In this document: positions 27,014-35,477 of the stretch, in pieces
How the letters are laid out: each line of letters starts with the position of its first letter
Numbering within the stretch: the first letter of the stretch is position 1
DNA from: Blastopirellula marina DSM 3645
GTDB taxonomy: Bacteria > Planctomycetota > Planctomycetia > Pirellulales > Pirellulaceae
Direction of reading: 5' to 3'
Assembly (NCBI RefSeq): GCF_000153105.1
Contig: NZ_AANZ01000002.1
Location: forward strand, 186,001-250,000
DNA length: 64,000 nt
Notes under the pieces: generated by a model
Database searches by the model: none
Seen by the model: only the letters and a program-made list of their open reading frames with translations
What the model was told of the DNA's origin: nothing
Position numbers and translations under genes: made by a program

Positions 27014-27073
27014 GTTGATTTTCTCGGATCGGCTCCGATGTTGAGACTGGGCCGATCGAAGCAGAAAATCAAC
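27014..27073. repeat. Long inverted repeat downstream of the kinase
   Basis: GTTGATTTTCT (27014-27024) pairs with AGAAAATCAAC (27063-27073), and GATCGGC (27027-27033) with GCCGATC (27051-27057) inside. That is 18 paired bases around a loop, starting 7 bases after the kinase stop. No T-run follows, so it is more like an mRNA 3'-end stabiliser than a terminator; the true terminator is 48 bases further on. Confidence 0.6.
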
Positions 27074-27120
27074 TGACTGCGAAGCCCAGCACGTCTACGC
27101 CGATCTCTCAAGAAATGCAA

Positions 27121-27152
27121 AAAGGATGGCCTAAAAGGTCATCCTTTTTTTT
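27121..27152. terminator. Strong intrinsic terminator between convergent genes
   Basis: A 12 bp stem (27121-27132 with 27136-27147, one G-T pair) with a 3-base AAA loop is followed by eight T residues and preceded by A residues, so it can end transcription from both the kinase and the small secreted-protein gene on the minus strand. Confidence 0.9.
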
Positions 27153-27169
27153 CGGTGCGTAGCAAGCGA

Positions 27170-27394
27170 TCAACGTCCGTGACGGAAGTGATGGACGCGA
27201 CGAACCGTGTTGCCATAGAAATGGCCAGGACGATTCGGACGAACCAACAGCGGCTGCGAGCGAATCGCTTCGCGTTGCGCCTCGGTCGTGGTGACCATGT
27301 CAAACCATGCGGCCGAGCTTTCACCGGCGCTGACCAAGCAAAAGGCCATCGCGAGAACGGCCAACAACGGAAGTTGCAGTTTTCGAAAATTCAT
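27170..27394 (-). CDS. Small secreted protein of unknown function
   Basis: The 74-residue protein has a clear Sec signal peptide (1-29, ending SSA-A) and a mature part of about 45 residues rich in Arg and His (RPNRPGHFYGN, RVHHFRHGR). GGAGG lies eight bases before the ATG. The basic, His-rich tail could bind metal or polyanions, but this is a guess. It is convergent with the kinase gene across a strong terminator. Confidence 0.7.
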   Translation of the reverse strand: MNFRKLQLPLLAVLAMAFCLVSAGESSAAWFDMVTTTEAQREAIRSQPLLVRPNRPGHFYGNTVRRVHHFRHGR

Positions 27395-27609
27395 TGGGCG
27401 TTACCTCCATAGCAAGAATGCATCGTGACTTGAAGATAAATTAGCACACAAAAAACGCGCTGTGAGGCTTTTTCACCTCGCAGCAGACCTTCTCCCAATT
27501 TACCAACTATCCCGACCGCTATAACCCAACGTCTCGGTAGACGTGTAGTTTCTCTTTAGCTTCTTCGCTATCTTTTATCAGCGACGGCGGCGATCGAACA
27601 ACGGTAAAC

Positions 27610-29172
27610 ATGGGGTACGCGATGACCGCAGAAGAACAACAACAACCGAAGCAACCGTCCAGCGGAAGTTTCACCGGGCTCATTTTGATTCTGGTTGGTA
27701 TCTTTGCGGGCGCCCTGCTGGGGTTGTTCTACGGCGAGACGATGTGGCGAGCCGCCCATGGTCCGACGAAAGCGGTCGAAACCCTGCAAAAAACATTGGC
27801 GCAAAAGGAAGAGTTCTCGCAGCGCGAGACCGACGCCGCCGCGGCGACGGACGATCCCCAGGCCAAAGCGAAGTTTGAGAAAGAAGCGGCCCGGTTGGCC
27901 GCCCAAGCGGTCAAGGTTGATGCGCGGCTGCAAGAAGTCCAGACGATCGCCGACGATACCGAGAAACAGCGAGCCGCCGGGCAACTGTATGTCCCCGAGA
28001 CGATCTGGATGCTGACCGAGTTCTGCGGCGACGTCTTTTTGCAGATCTTGAAATTGCTGGTCATTCCGCTGGTGATCACCAGCATGATCACCGGGATCAC
28101 GTCGCTGGGCGACATTCGCAAGGTCGGACGCGTCGGCGTTTATGCGATCACCTACTACTTCATCACGACCACGATCGCCGTCTTGATCGGCTTGATCCTC
28201 GTATTGGTGATCCAGCCCGGCACGAAATCGGATGATACGTTCGCTTATCAAAGCGAATCGGTCTCTGCCAAGGAGCGGGGGACGCCGGTCGAAAAACTGT
28301 TGGAAGTCGTGCGCGGCAAACCGGGCGATCCCGGCAGCGGCATGTTTCCGGCGAACATCTTTCAAGCGGCGACTTCGACCAACGTGCTGGCGCTGATTGT
28401 CTTTGCGATTATCTTTGGCTCGGCGCTCACCACGATCGGCGAAGAGGGAGAGATCGTGATTCGCTTCTTCAAAGCGGCGAACGAAGCGGTCATGAAGATG
28501 GTCCATCTCGTGATGATGATTGCGCCGGTCGGCATCTTCGGACTTGTCGCATCGAATATCGCCAAGAACGGCGGCGCCGCCGGTTTCGGCGAACAGATGC
28601 AGCGCATCGGCTGGTATGTCGCGGCGGTGACAATCGGCTTGCTCTTGCACGCCGTCGTGCTGATGGTGATCGTCTGGTACTTCGGCAACAAAAATCCGAT
28701 CAAGTACGCGCTGGGGATGGCGCGAGCGCTGTTGACCGCCGTTAGCACGGCCAGCAGTTCGGCCACGCTGCCGATCACGATTGAATGCGTGGAAGAAAAC
28801 AACGGCGTTTCGCCGAAAGCGGCCGGCTTCGTTTTGCCGCTGGGCGCGACGATCAACATGGATGGGACGGCGCTCTACGAAGCAATCGCCGTAATTTTTA
28901 TTGCCCAAAGCCTAGGTATTCAACTCGGCGTCGGCGAGTTATTAGTTATCTTCCTAACGGCTTCGCTCGCCGCCGTTGGAGCGGCAGGCGTGCCTGAAGC
29001 GGGGCTATTTACGATGGTAATTGTCCTGCAGGCGGTTGGACTACCAACCGAAGGTGTGGGTATCATCTTGGCGATCGACTGGTTCTTGGATCGTTTGCGG
29101 ACCACGGTGAATGTGTTCGGCGATTCGATTGGCGCCGCGGTAGTTGATAATCTGGTCGTCTCCCGCGCATAA
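27610..29172 (+). CDS. Dicarboxylate/amino acid:cation symporter (DAACS family)
   Basis: This family (GltP, DctA, EAAT) takes up glutamate, aspartate or C4-dicarboxylates with Na+ or H+. The 520-residue protein has the re-entrant loop serine motif STASSSATLP, the substrate/cation motif GATINMDGTALYE, and the C-terminal AIDWFLDRLRTTVNVFGDS with the DRxRTxxN signature. About 8 membrane segments are seen. Unusually, about 70 residues (roughly 50-120) rich in Lys, Glu, Gln and Ala sit between the first two spans and are predicted coiled coil by eye. A second ATG at 27622 is an alternative start. It is monocistronic. Confidence 0.93.
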   Translation: MGYAMTAEEQQQPKQPSSGSFTGLILILVGIFAGALLGLFYGETMWRAAHGPTKAVETLQKTLAQKEEFSQRETDAAAATDDPQAKAKFEKEAARLAAQAVKVDARLQEVQTIADDTEKQRAAGQLYVPETIWMLTEFCGDVFLQILKLLVIPLVITSMITGITSLGDIRKVGRVGVYAITYYFITTTIAVLIGLILVLVIQPGTKSDDTFAYQSESVSAKERGTPVEKLLEVVRGKPGDPGSGMFPANIFQAATSTNVLALIVFAIIFGSALTTIGEEGEIVIRFFKAANEAVMKMVHLVMMIAPVGIFGLVASNIAKNGGAAGFGEQMQRIGWYVAAVTIGLLLHAVVLMVIVWYFGNKNPIKYALGMARALLTAVSTASSSATLPITIECVEENNGVSPKAAGFVLPLGATINMDGTALYEAIAVIFIAQSLGIQLGVGELLVIFLTASLAAVGAAGVPEAGLFTMVIVLQAVGLPTEGVGIILAIDWFLDRLRTTVNVFGDSIGAAVVDNLVVSRA

Positions 29173-29293
29173 TGGCGAGCACACTTTTCTCTTCTCCACT
29201 CGTCTCTTATTCGCTCCTCTCCTGATCTCCGCGCGCCGGCAGGCGTGACGATCTCCTCCTTTTCGCGCTCTTCTCCACCACTAAAGACCAATC

Positions 29294-29935
29294 ATGCACC
29301 GTCTGCTATGGGCGACGCTCGCCGTTGCTAGCGCTATTTCTATTTCGAATCCGGCTGGGGCCCAACCGAAGGAAAAGGAAGTCAAAATCCGCGACCTGCT
29401 TGGCGTTCAAGCAGAACGCCTGATTACCGTCGCCAGCGTGGCGGATCTCGATGATATTCGGATTCGCTTTGGTGACAAAACCGCGCGTGTCCGACTAGCT
29501 TCCGTTGCTCCTTTTCACGAATGGCCCGTCGCTGATAGTCCTACGTGGAGCAAGAAGCGGGACCAGTTGAAACAGCGCGTCGTCGATCGGTTAGAAGGAA
29601 ATGACTTTCTCGTCCGGCTCGCAATCTGCCAGTTAGAGGGGAAGCCTCCAGCGGTTTACCTGGAAGACCGCGCGACCTACTTGATCGACCGCGAAAGCAT
29701 GTGGGAAGGGCTCAAGCCGGCCCAGCGCGTCGGTTGGGCGCGCACATCGCAAAACATCGACTTGGTTTACAAAGGGCTATCGATCTACCGGCCCGAATGC
29801 AAAGCCCGGCCGTATGACCTCGAGAAACTGTTCGAAGAGGCGCAGCAAAACGCCGAGGTCTTTCGCCGTGGTCTCTGGAGCGAATACCGATTCGCCCGGG
29901 CTGTCGAATCTACCGACGCCAAAATCCCCCACTAG
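29294..29935 (+). CDS. Secreted protein with possible nuclease-like OB fold
   Basis: The 213-residue protein has a Sec signal peptide (1-23, ending AGA-Q). The mature part has strands reminiscent of the staphylococcal-nuclease fold (RIRFGDKTARVRLASVAPF, NDFLVRLAICQLEGKPPAVYL, then AEVFRRGLWSEYRFA), but the catalytic Arg/Glu/Arg set is not evident. An OB-fold binding protein is the best guess; confidence in that is low. It lies between the symporter and the alcohol dehydrogenase, with 121 and 125 bp gaps, in the same direction. Confidence 0.6.
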   Translation: MHRLLWATLAVASAISISNPAGAQPKEKEVKIRDLLGVQAERLITVASVADLDDIRIRFGDKTARVRLASVAPFHEWPVADSPTWSKKRDQLKQRVVDRLEGNDFLVRLAICQLEGKPPAVYLEDRATYLIDRESMWEGLKPAQRVGWARTSQNIDLVYKGLSIYRPECKARPYDLEKLFEEAQQNAEVFRRGLWSEYRFARAVESTDAKIPH

Positions 29936-30060
29936 GGCCTGCGTCGTGACTTCTTTTTGCCTGATGAGCGAGACAATCTAGGGCCCTCTCATTGCGATCT
30001 GCGACGGGCCGCATACGATGAGTCTAGCCAAACCGTCTCATTTTTTAGGTGAAGTAGAAC

Positions 30061-31098
30061 ATGAAAGCGATGTTGCTGTCGGAATACAAGCAGTTGGACG
30101 TGGTCGAATTTGCCGAGCCGGAGATCGGCGCCGATGATCTGCTGATCCAAGTCAAAGCTTGCGGCATCTGCGGCAGTGACATTCACGGCTACGACGGCAG
30201 CACCGGCCGGCGCATTCCGCCTCTGGTCATGGGACACGAAGCGGCCGGCGTCGTGGCGAAAGTAGGTTCGGCCGTGACCGACTATCAGGTCGGTGATCCT
30301 GTGACGTTCGACTCGACGGTCTCCTGCGGCGTCTGTTTCTATTGCCGCCAAGGGCATATCAACCTGTGCGACAATCGGATGGTGCTAGGAGTCTCGTGCG
30401 GCGAGTATCGCCGGCATGGCGCCTTCGCCGAGTTCGTCTCGGTGCCGCAGCACATTTGTTATCGCCTGCCGGCCGATTTTCCGTATGAGCATGCGGCGAT
30501 GATCGAAGCGGTCTCGGTGGCGGTCCACGCGGCCAATCGCGCTCCGCTGGTTTTGGGAGACACCGCGATCGTCGTCGGCAGCGGCATGATCGGACTGCTG
30601 GTCGTCCAGGCGATTCGCCTGGCCGGGGCCGCGCAAGTGATTGCGATCGATCTAGACGAAGGCCGTTTGGAACTCGCGAAAAAGCTAGGCGCCGATGTCG
30701 GCCTGAAAGCGGACGCCGTGGATGTCGCCGCCGAAGTCAAAAAGCGGACCGGCGGTCGCGGCGCCGATGTCGCGATTGAAGTCGTTGGCGCAACGCGCAC
30801 TATTCAAACCGCGATCGACAGCACGCGCAAAGGGGGATCCGTCACGCTGGTCGGCAACGTTTCGCCCCAGGTAGAGATGCCGCTGCAAGCGATCGTCAGT
30901 CGAGAGCTGACGGTCTATGGAAGCTGCGCGTCGAACGGCGAGTATCCGGCCTGCATTGATTTGCTGCAGCGCGGGTTGATCAAGGTCGATCCGCTGATCA
31001 CCGCCAAGATATCGCTCGACCAAGCGCCAGAATGGTTTGCTCGACTTTACCAGGGTGAGCCGGGCGCGATGAAAGTGATCGTCGATCCCACGCTCTAG
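30061..31098 (+). CDS. Zinc-dependent medium-chain alcohol (polyol) dehydrogenase
   Basis: The 345-residue protein has the catalytic-zinc Cys in ACGICGSDIHGYDG, the GHE motif (MGHEAAGVV), a four-Cys structural zinc lobe (SCGVCFYCRQGHINLC), and the NAD(P) Rossmann loop VVGSGMIGLLVVQA with an acidic residue (IDLDEGRL) favouring NAD. This is the sorbitol/threonine/galactitol-phosphate dehydrogenase branch; the substrate cannot be fixed. AGGTGA lies 10 bases before the ATG. It is convergent with the lipoprotein gene at 31158. Confidence 0.92.
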   Translation: MKAMLLSEYKQLDVVEFAEPEIGADDLLIQVKACGICGSDIHGYDGSTGRRIPPLVMGHEAAGVVAKVGSAVTDYQVGDPVTFDSTVSCGVCFYCRQGHINLCDNRMVLGVSCGEYRRHGAFAEFVSVPQHICYRLPADFPYEHAAMIEAVSVAVHAANRAPLVLGDTAIVVGSGMIGLLVVQAIRLAGAAQVIAIDLDEGRLELAKKLGADVGLKADAVDVAAEVKKRTGGRGADVAIEVVGATRTIQTAIDSTRKGGSVTLVGNVSPQVEMPLQAIVSRELTVYGSCASNGEYPACIDLLQRGLIKVDPLITAKISLDQAPEWFARLYQGEPGAMKVIVDPTL

Positions 31099-31119
31099 TT
31101 CGGCTGCACTGTCAAAGAA

Positions 31120-31142
31120 AGCGCGGTGCGATGCGCCGCGCT
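31120..31142. terminator. Possible terminator between convergent genes
   Basis: AGCGCGG (31120-31126) pairs with CCGCGCT (31136-31142) around a 9-base loop. Flanking pyrimidines (CTTCACTTTCG to the right; TTTCTTTG on the minus strand) are weak U-tracts, so termination could be partial in both directions. Confidence 0.45.
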
Positions 31143-31157
31143 CTTCACTTTCGTTTC

Positions 31158-31610
31158 TTACGAACTGGTCAGCTCAAGCGTTACCTCGTTCACCTGGTCG
31201 GCGTGCACGGTGGCGTTGAGCCTAGAAGTTCGAGGTGAGATGTACTTCTTGGGGACCAGGTAAATCTGGGGTGGTGAATCGGGCGCACCGGGGCTTTCGG
31301 CCGAGGCGTTTTTGACGACAAAGCTGGGATCGTCAATCGATTTGAAAATCGTGATCTTGTATTTCCCAGGGAAGACGCCGTCGCCGCTCTCCAAGGTTCC
31401 CATCTCAGCATTTCCCTGGGGATTGGAGATTCCGGAGGCGGATCGCCCGCCGCTTTCCGGCATAAATACCACCACGGCGCCATCGACGGGTGCGCCGTCT
31501 AAGGTGATCGTCACGATGGTTTTCGCGGCGCCTTCCAGCAGCGTTGTTCCGGAGCAGCCTGATAACAGTAGTGCGCCCAATAGCAGCGCGACGCGTGAGA
31601 GCGAAATCAT
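31158..31610 (-). CDS. Small lipoprotein, carboxypeptidase-regulatory-like
   Basis: From the ATG at 31610 the protein is 150 residues with lipobox LLSGC (Cys near residue 19). The mature part is a single beta-sandwich: TIVTITLDGAPVDGAVVVFMPE, SGISNPQGNAEMGTLE, PGKYKITIFK. This is the planctomycete small lipoprotein type that regularly follows DUF1559 genes. It lies 112 bases after the DUF1559 gene, with a strong hairpin between. The frame stays open far upstream, but that part overlaps the DUF1559 coding region and is spurious. Confidence 0.8.
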   Translation of the reverse strand: MISLSRVALLLGALLLSGCSGTTLLEGAAKTIVTITLDGAPVDGAVVVFMPESGGRSASGISNPQGNAEMGTLESGDGVFPGKYKITIFKSIDDPSFVVKNASAESPGAPDSPPQIYLVPKKYISPRTSRLNATVHADQVNEVTLELTSS

Positions 31611-31660
31611 CTCTGGAATTCCATGAAGTAGGGATTCTGGGCGTGAACGCGGTGAGGGAA

Positions 31661-31697
31661 AATCGGCCCGGAGGAATAACTCTCTCGCCAGGCCGAT
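31661..31697 (-). terminator. Intercistronic hairpin after DUF1559 gene
   Basis: On the minus strand ATCGGCCTGG pairs with CCGGGCCGAT (10 bp, one G-T pair) around a 16-base loop and is followed by TTTTCCC. It lies 26 bases after the DUF1559 stop and 50 bases before the lipoprotein start. It could end part of the transcripts or protect the 3' end of the upstream message. Confidence 0.6.
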
Positions 31698-31722
31698 CTC
31701 GGTTGGGTTTGTCCGTCGCGAA

Positions 31723-32793
31723 TTAAGGACGCTCGAAGACTTCGCCGCCGGATTTCGACCCCATCGAACCCCAGACGCCGTACGGCGATGGGCCGCCCAC
31801 GGTGGGCGATTGCGAAAGGTCGCCGGTATCGATCGTTTCAGGAATGAACGAGACCGAACCATCGGCGAAGCAAGCGCTCGCTCCGCCGGGATGATGGCTG
31901 GAAGCGGTGTAAATGCCTTCCTTCCGGTCCGACTCGGTGCGGAAGCAGCTCGGCGCGTTCGGAGGCAAGATCGTGCAGAAGCCTTGCATCGACACGCATC
32001 CATCGACCCAACGATGTCCCCCCATGGCCGACGAATTGATCGGCGTTCCGGTCGGATATTCGCCGCCCGCGCCGCGGAGAGCTCCGCAGACGCTCGGCGT
32101 GACTTCATCTTCGCCGCCGCCGATCCACGGAGTTCCGAACACCGCGATGCCGCCGATAATCTTGCGACTATCTTTCACGCCCATCGCACGTTCGCCGATC
32201 ATCACCGTGTTGCTTAAGCCATCGGTAATCGATTGGAAGCCGCAATAGTGATGCTGGGCGAAGATTCCGCGGGTATCGGCGATGGTCCAGTTGTTGGTCG
32301 AATTTTGATTTTCGGTTTTTCGCACGCAGTCGCCGATCGAGAAGACGTAGTTCGAGCTTCCCATATTTTCCCAGACAGGATCTGCACCATCCGACGGGCA
32401 TAGCAGCCCCGGAACTTGAGCGGACCAAGGAGTATAGTTACCATCCCAAGGTTTCGATCCAAACGCGGGGAAGCTGTTGCCTGACGCGTTCGTATAGGGG
32501 GACGAAATTTGACCGTACAGCGCGCTTTGCTCTAAGAACGGCAGCAGACCAATCCAAGGACTCAAGCGGCTATAGTTGGTGAGCGTACCGCCAGCGCGAG
32601 CCGGCAGCGCTCCGTAGGTGTCGTGATAGTTGTGCAGCGCCAAGCCGACTTGCTTGAGCTGATTGGTGCAACTCATCCGCCGAGCCGCTTCACGGGCTTG
32701 CTGGACGGCAGGAAGCAGTAGTGCGATCAAGACGCCGATGATCGCAATGACCACCAACAGTTCGACCAAGGTAAAGCCGCTTTTCTTTTTCAT
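31723..32793 (-). CDS. DUF1559 pseudopilin-like protein
   Basis: DUF1559 proteins are a planctomycete hallmark, with a type IV pilin/type II secretion prepilin leader. The 356-residue protein starts with Lys/Ser then [20 protein letters not shown] (prepilin peptidase cut after Gly), followed by [12 protein letters not shown] and [19 protein letters not shown]. The C-terminal H-X9-DG motif is HPGGASACFADGS. The exact role is unknown; presumably an envelope-associated pseudopilin. The ATG at 32793 is preferred over a GTG six codons upstream. It is followed by a hairpin and a small lipoprotein gene. Confidence 0.95.
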   Translation of the reverse strand: MKKKSGFTLVELLVVIAIIGVLIALLLPAVQQAREAARRMSCTNQLKQVGLALHNYHDTYGALPARAGGTLTNYSRLSPWIGLLPFLEQSALYGQISSPYTNASGNSFPAFGSKPWDGNYTPWSAQVPGLLCPSDGADPVWENMGSSNYVFSIGDCVRKTENQNSTNNWTIADTRGIFAQHHYCGFQSITDGLSNTVMIGERAMGVKDSRKIIGGIAVFGTPWIGGGEDEVTPSVCGALRGAGGEYPTGTPINSSAMGGHRWVDGCVSMQGFCTILPPNAPSCFRTESDRKEGIYTASSHHPGGASACFADGSVSFIPETIDTGDLSQSPTVGGPSPYGVWGSMGSKSGGEVFERP

Positions 32794-33294
32794 CGATGTT
32801 CTCGCAACCACGGGCGTGTCTCTTGCAGGATATGGGGGTAGGAAATTCGGGTTCCGATCCGAGCTACTGCAAGTTTCGTCAGATCGCGGTAAAGAAAAAT
32901 CCCCCCGGAGCAGCGGAATGCAAGAGGAGGTGCGCCGGGAGAAATGGCCGGTTTTTTATTCCTCCGGGATTTCTTTTTTTGCTTGCGTCTAAAGTGTTTC
33001 TAATGCTCGTTAATCATCGCCAAGGGATCTTAAGGCGCCGAACAGTTCCGATGGGTAGCAAGCATCAAGAGCCGTATCCGGTTTGAAATGCCTCCGATCG
33101 TCGCCATCGGCGGAGAATTGCCGTCCACGTCTTCGCGAGAACTTCACGCAACCTTCGGTCACCCGCGAAATATTTGCAGGCGACTTTGAGAATAGATTCT
33201 TTCGTCGCGTAGAGCAGGCAATCAGCGCCGGTCGATAACACGCGCGGCCTTGGTTACGATGAAAAAGACTCTTTGTCTAATCTGAGGCCCCGTC
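32794..33294. other. Divergent intergenic region, 501 bp
   Basis: This separates the DUF1559 gene (leftward) from a sulfatase gene (rightward). AAATCCC with GGAG near 32898-32911 and CTCCGGGATTT near 32972-32982 form a long-range imperfect inverted repeat, and T-runs are present at 32953 and 32984. These could be leader structures of the DUF1559 message. No gene is supported. Confidence 0.4.
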
Positions 33295-35427
33295 GTGCAA
33301 CGACATATCCTGCTGGCTCTTTGTTTTCTCTCGACCGGGATCGCCCCAACCGCGATCCACGCCGCCCCAGGGAAGAAGCCGAACATTCTGGTCATCTTGG
33401 CGGACGACTTGGGTTACTCCGATCTCGGCTGCTATGGGGGCGAAATTCCGACGCCCAACATTGATGCGCTGGCTAAGCGCGGCGCCCGATTTACGCAGGT
33501 TTATAACTCGGCTCGTTGCTGTCCCAGTCGTGCGTCGCTGATGACGGGGCTCTATCCGACGCAAGCCGGCATCGGCGACTTTACGACCGATCGCCCGAGT
33601 CCGGATCGTGGACCTGGTTACCTGGGCCGACTTAACGAGCAGTGCGTGACGCTAGCCGAAGTGCTGAAGCCGGCCGGGTATGGTTGCTACTACGTCGGCA
33701 AATGGCACATGCACCCCGAGACCGGCCCGATCCGCCGCGGCTTTGACGAGTTCTATGGCTACGCCCGGGACCATTCGCACGATCAATACGACGCCGAGTA
33801 CTACATCCGCTTGCCGGCAGGGCGCGAGAAAGAAATTGATCCGCCGCAACAGGACTACTACGCAACCGATGTCTTCAACGACTATGCGCTGGAGTTCATC
33901 CGCCAAGGTCAGCAGAGCGACAAGCCGTGGTTCTTGTTCCTGGGGCACTCTTCGCCCCACTTTCCGGTTCAAGCGCCGGCGGAACGCGTCGACAAATACG
34001 AAGCGACTTACTTGCGCGGTTGGGACAAGCTGCGGGAAGAGCGCTTTGAGCGGATGCGCCAACTGGGTCTGATCGACGGCGAGCATTGGAAATTGACTCC
34101 CCGCTCGCTTGTGCCGGTCGATCGCGACGACATCGCCAATGGATACTCGGGGCAGGAGAACCCCGCTTGGGATTCGTTGGATCAACCGCGACAACGCGAT
34201 CTGGCACGCCGCATGGCGGTCTTCGCCGCGATGGTCGAAGGAGTCGATTTTGGCGTTGGCCGGATCGTCGATCACTTGCAAGCGACCGGCGATCTCGACA
34301 ACACGCTGATCTTGTTTCTCAGCGACAACGGCGCCTGTTACGAATGGGGACCGTTTGGCTTTGACGGCGTCTCGCGCGTCGGTACGACCACGCTGCGCAC
34401 CGGCGACGATTTGCGAGCGACAGGCCAGCGCGGTACGCATCAGTCGTACGGCAGCGGCTGGGCGAATCTGGGAAACACGCCGTTTCGGATGTACAAACAC
34501 TTTACGCACGAAGGGGGAATCAGCATGCCGCTGATCGCCCATTGGCCCGCCGGTATCGGCACGCCGGACGCTTGGATCCGTCAGCCGGGCCATGTGATGG
34601 ACGTGATGCCAACTTTGTTGGAAGCGACCGGTGCGGCCTATCCGCAAACCTACAGCGATCGCGCCATCACGCCGCTCTCCGGAACCAGCTTGCTGCCGGC
34701 GATGCGCGGCGATGCGTTGCCGGCGCGATCGATCGGCTTTGACCATCAAGGGGCGCACGCTTTGCGTGACGGCGATTGGAAAATCGTCTGGTCCAAGCGT
34801 ATGCCCGAGAAAATCGAATGGGAACTTTACAATCTGGCCGAAGATCGCTGCGAAACGAACAACCTGGCGGCCGAACATCCGGATCGCTTGAAAACAATGA
34901 TCGCCCAATGGAACGCGTGGGCCTGGCAGGTCGGCGTGCACCACGATCCGGCGAAAGAGAATCAGGCGGCGTACGATTTCGACATCGATCCCAATTTTCC
35001 GCTCGCGGATCAAAGTTGGGTGATGGAAGCAACCGTCGTCTCTCCAGCCCCCGTCGGCGTCGTCGCCGCGCAAGGCGGCCGCGAGCAAGGTTACGCGCTT
35101 CACTTTGTCGGCGGACTCCCTGCTTTTGACGTGCGGATCAACGGCAAGGTCACTCGCTTGATCGCAAAGCAGCCGCGCGCCGGTAAGCTGCGTCTGCGAG
35201 CCGAACTCAACGCGCAGAAGATGCGACTGCAAGTGAACCAGGAAGCGGTGCTCGAGATCGACTCTCCCGGCTTGATTCCGGTGCAGCCCAAAGACGAACT
35301 GTCGATCGGCTACGATGCCCAAACGGCCGCCGGTGATTACGAATCGCCCAATCCATTTCAGGGCGAGATTAACGACTTCAAGATTCGCGTGCCGACGAAT
35401 AAGCGAGAAGCCAAAGCTGCGGAATGA
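33295..35427 (+). CDS. Secreted sulfatase with C-terminal lectin-like domain
   Basis: Sulfatases hydrolyse sulfate esters, here probably of algal polysaccharides, using a formylglycine made from a Cys. The signature is CCPSRASLMTG, with Cys75 the modified residue, and Asp37/Asp38 (LADDLG) bind the metal. Other sites are GKWHMH and FLSDNGA. A Sec signal peptide ends near residue 24. The sulfatase part ends near 560; residues about 565-705 look like a LamG/concanavalin sandwich (RLRAELNAQKMRLQVNQEAVLE, GEINDFKIRV). The start is GTG at 33295 with GAGG eight bases upstream. A matching maturase is not in this window. Confidence 0.93.
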   Translation: MQRHILLALCFLSTGIAPTAIHAAPGKKPNILVILADDLGYSDLGCYGGEIPTPNIDALAKRGARFTQVYNSARCCPSRASLMTGLYPTQAGIGDFTTDRPSPDRGPGYLGRLNEQCVTLAEVLKPAGYGCYYVGKWHMHPETGPIRRGFDEFYGYARDHSHDQYDAEYYIRLPAGREKEIDPPQQDYYATDVFNDYALEFIRQGQQSDKPWFLFLGHSSPHFPVQAPAERVDKYEATYLRGWDKLREERFERMRQLGLIDGEHWKLTPRSLVPVDRDDIANGYSGQENPAWDSLDQPRQRDLARRMAVFAAMVEGVDFGVGRIVDHLQATGDLDNTLILFLSDNGACYEWGPFGFDGVSRVGTTTLRTGDDLRATGQRGTHQSYGSGWANLGNTPFRMYKHFTHEGGISMPLIAHWPAGIGTPDAWIRQPGHVMDVMPTLLEATGAAYPQTYSDRAITPLSGTSLLPAMRGDALPARSIGFDHQGAHALRDGDWKIVWSKRMPEKIEWELYNLAEDRCETNNLAAEHPDRLKTMIAQWNAWAWQVGVHHDPAKENQAAYDFDIDPNFPLADQSWVMEATVVSPAPVGVVAAQGGREQGYALHFVGGLPAFDVRINGKVTRLIAKQPRAGKLRLRAELNAQKMRLQVNQEAVLEIDSPGLIPVQPKDELSIGYDAQTAAGDYESPNPFQGEINDFKIRVPTNKREAKAAE

Positions 35428-35477
35428 CTGACAAGCGTCACGGCTTTGCGACGAAATTGATTTCCGGAAACGTGACT

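Noticed and set aside
27568-28908. 446-codon frame antisense to the symporter
   Set aside because: The symporter in the other strand has clear family motifs; the antisense peptide is Arg/His/Gln-rich with no domain, a usual shadow in GC-rich DNA.
31611-32108. N-terminal extension of the lipoprotein at 31158
   Set aside because: It overlaps the coding part of DUF1559 on the same strand and would bury the lipobox inside the protein.
33652-35322. 556-codon frame antisense to the first sulfatase
   Set aside because: The sulfatase is certain; the antisense peptide shows no family or signal.
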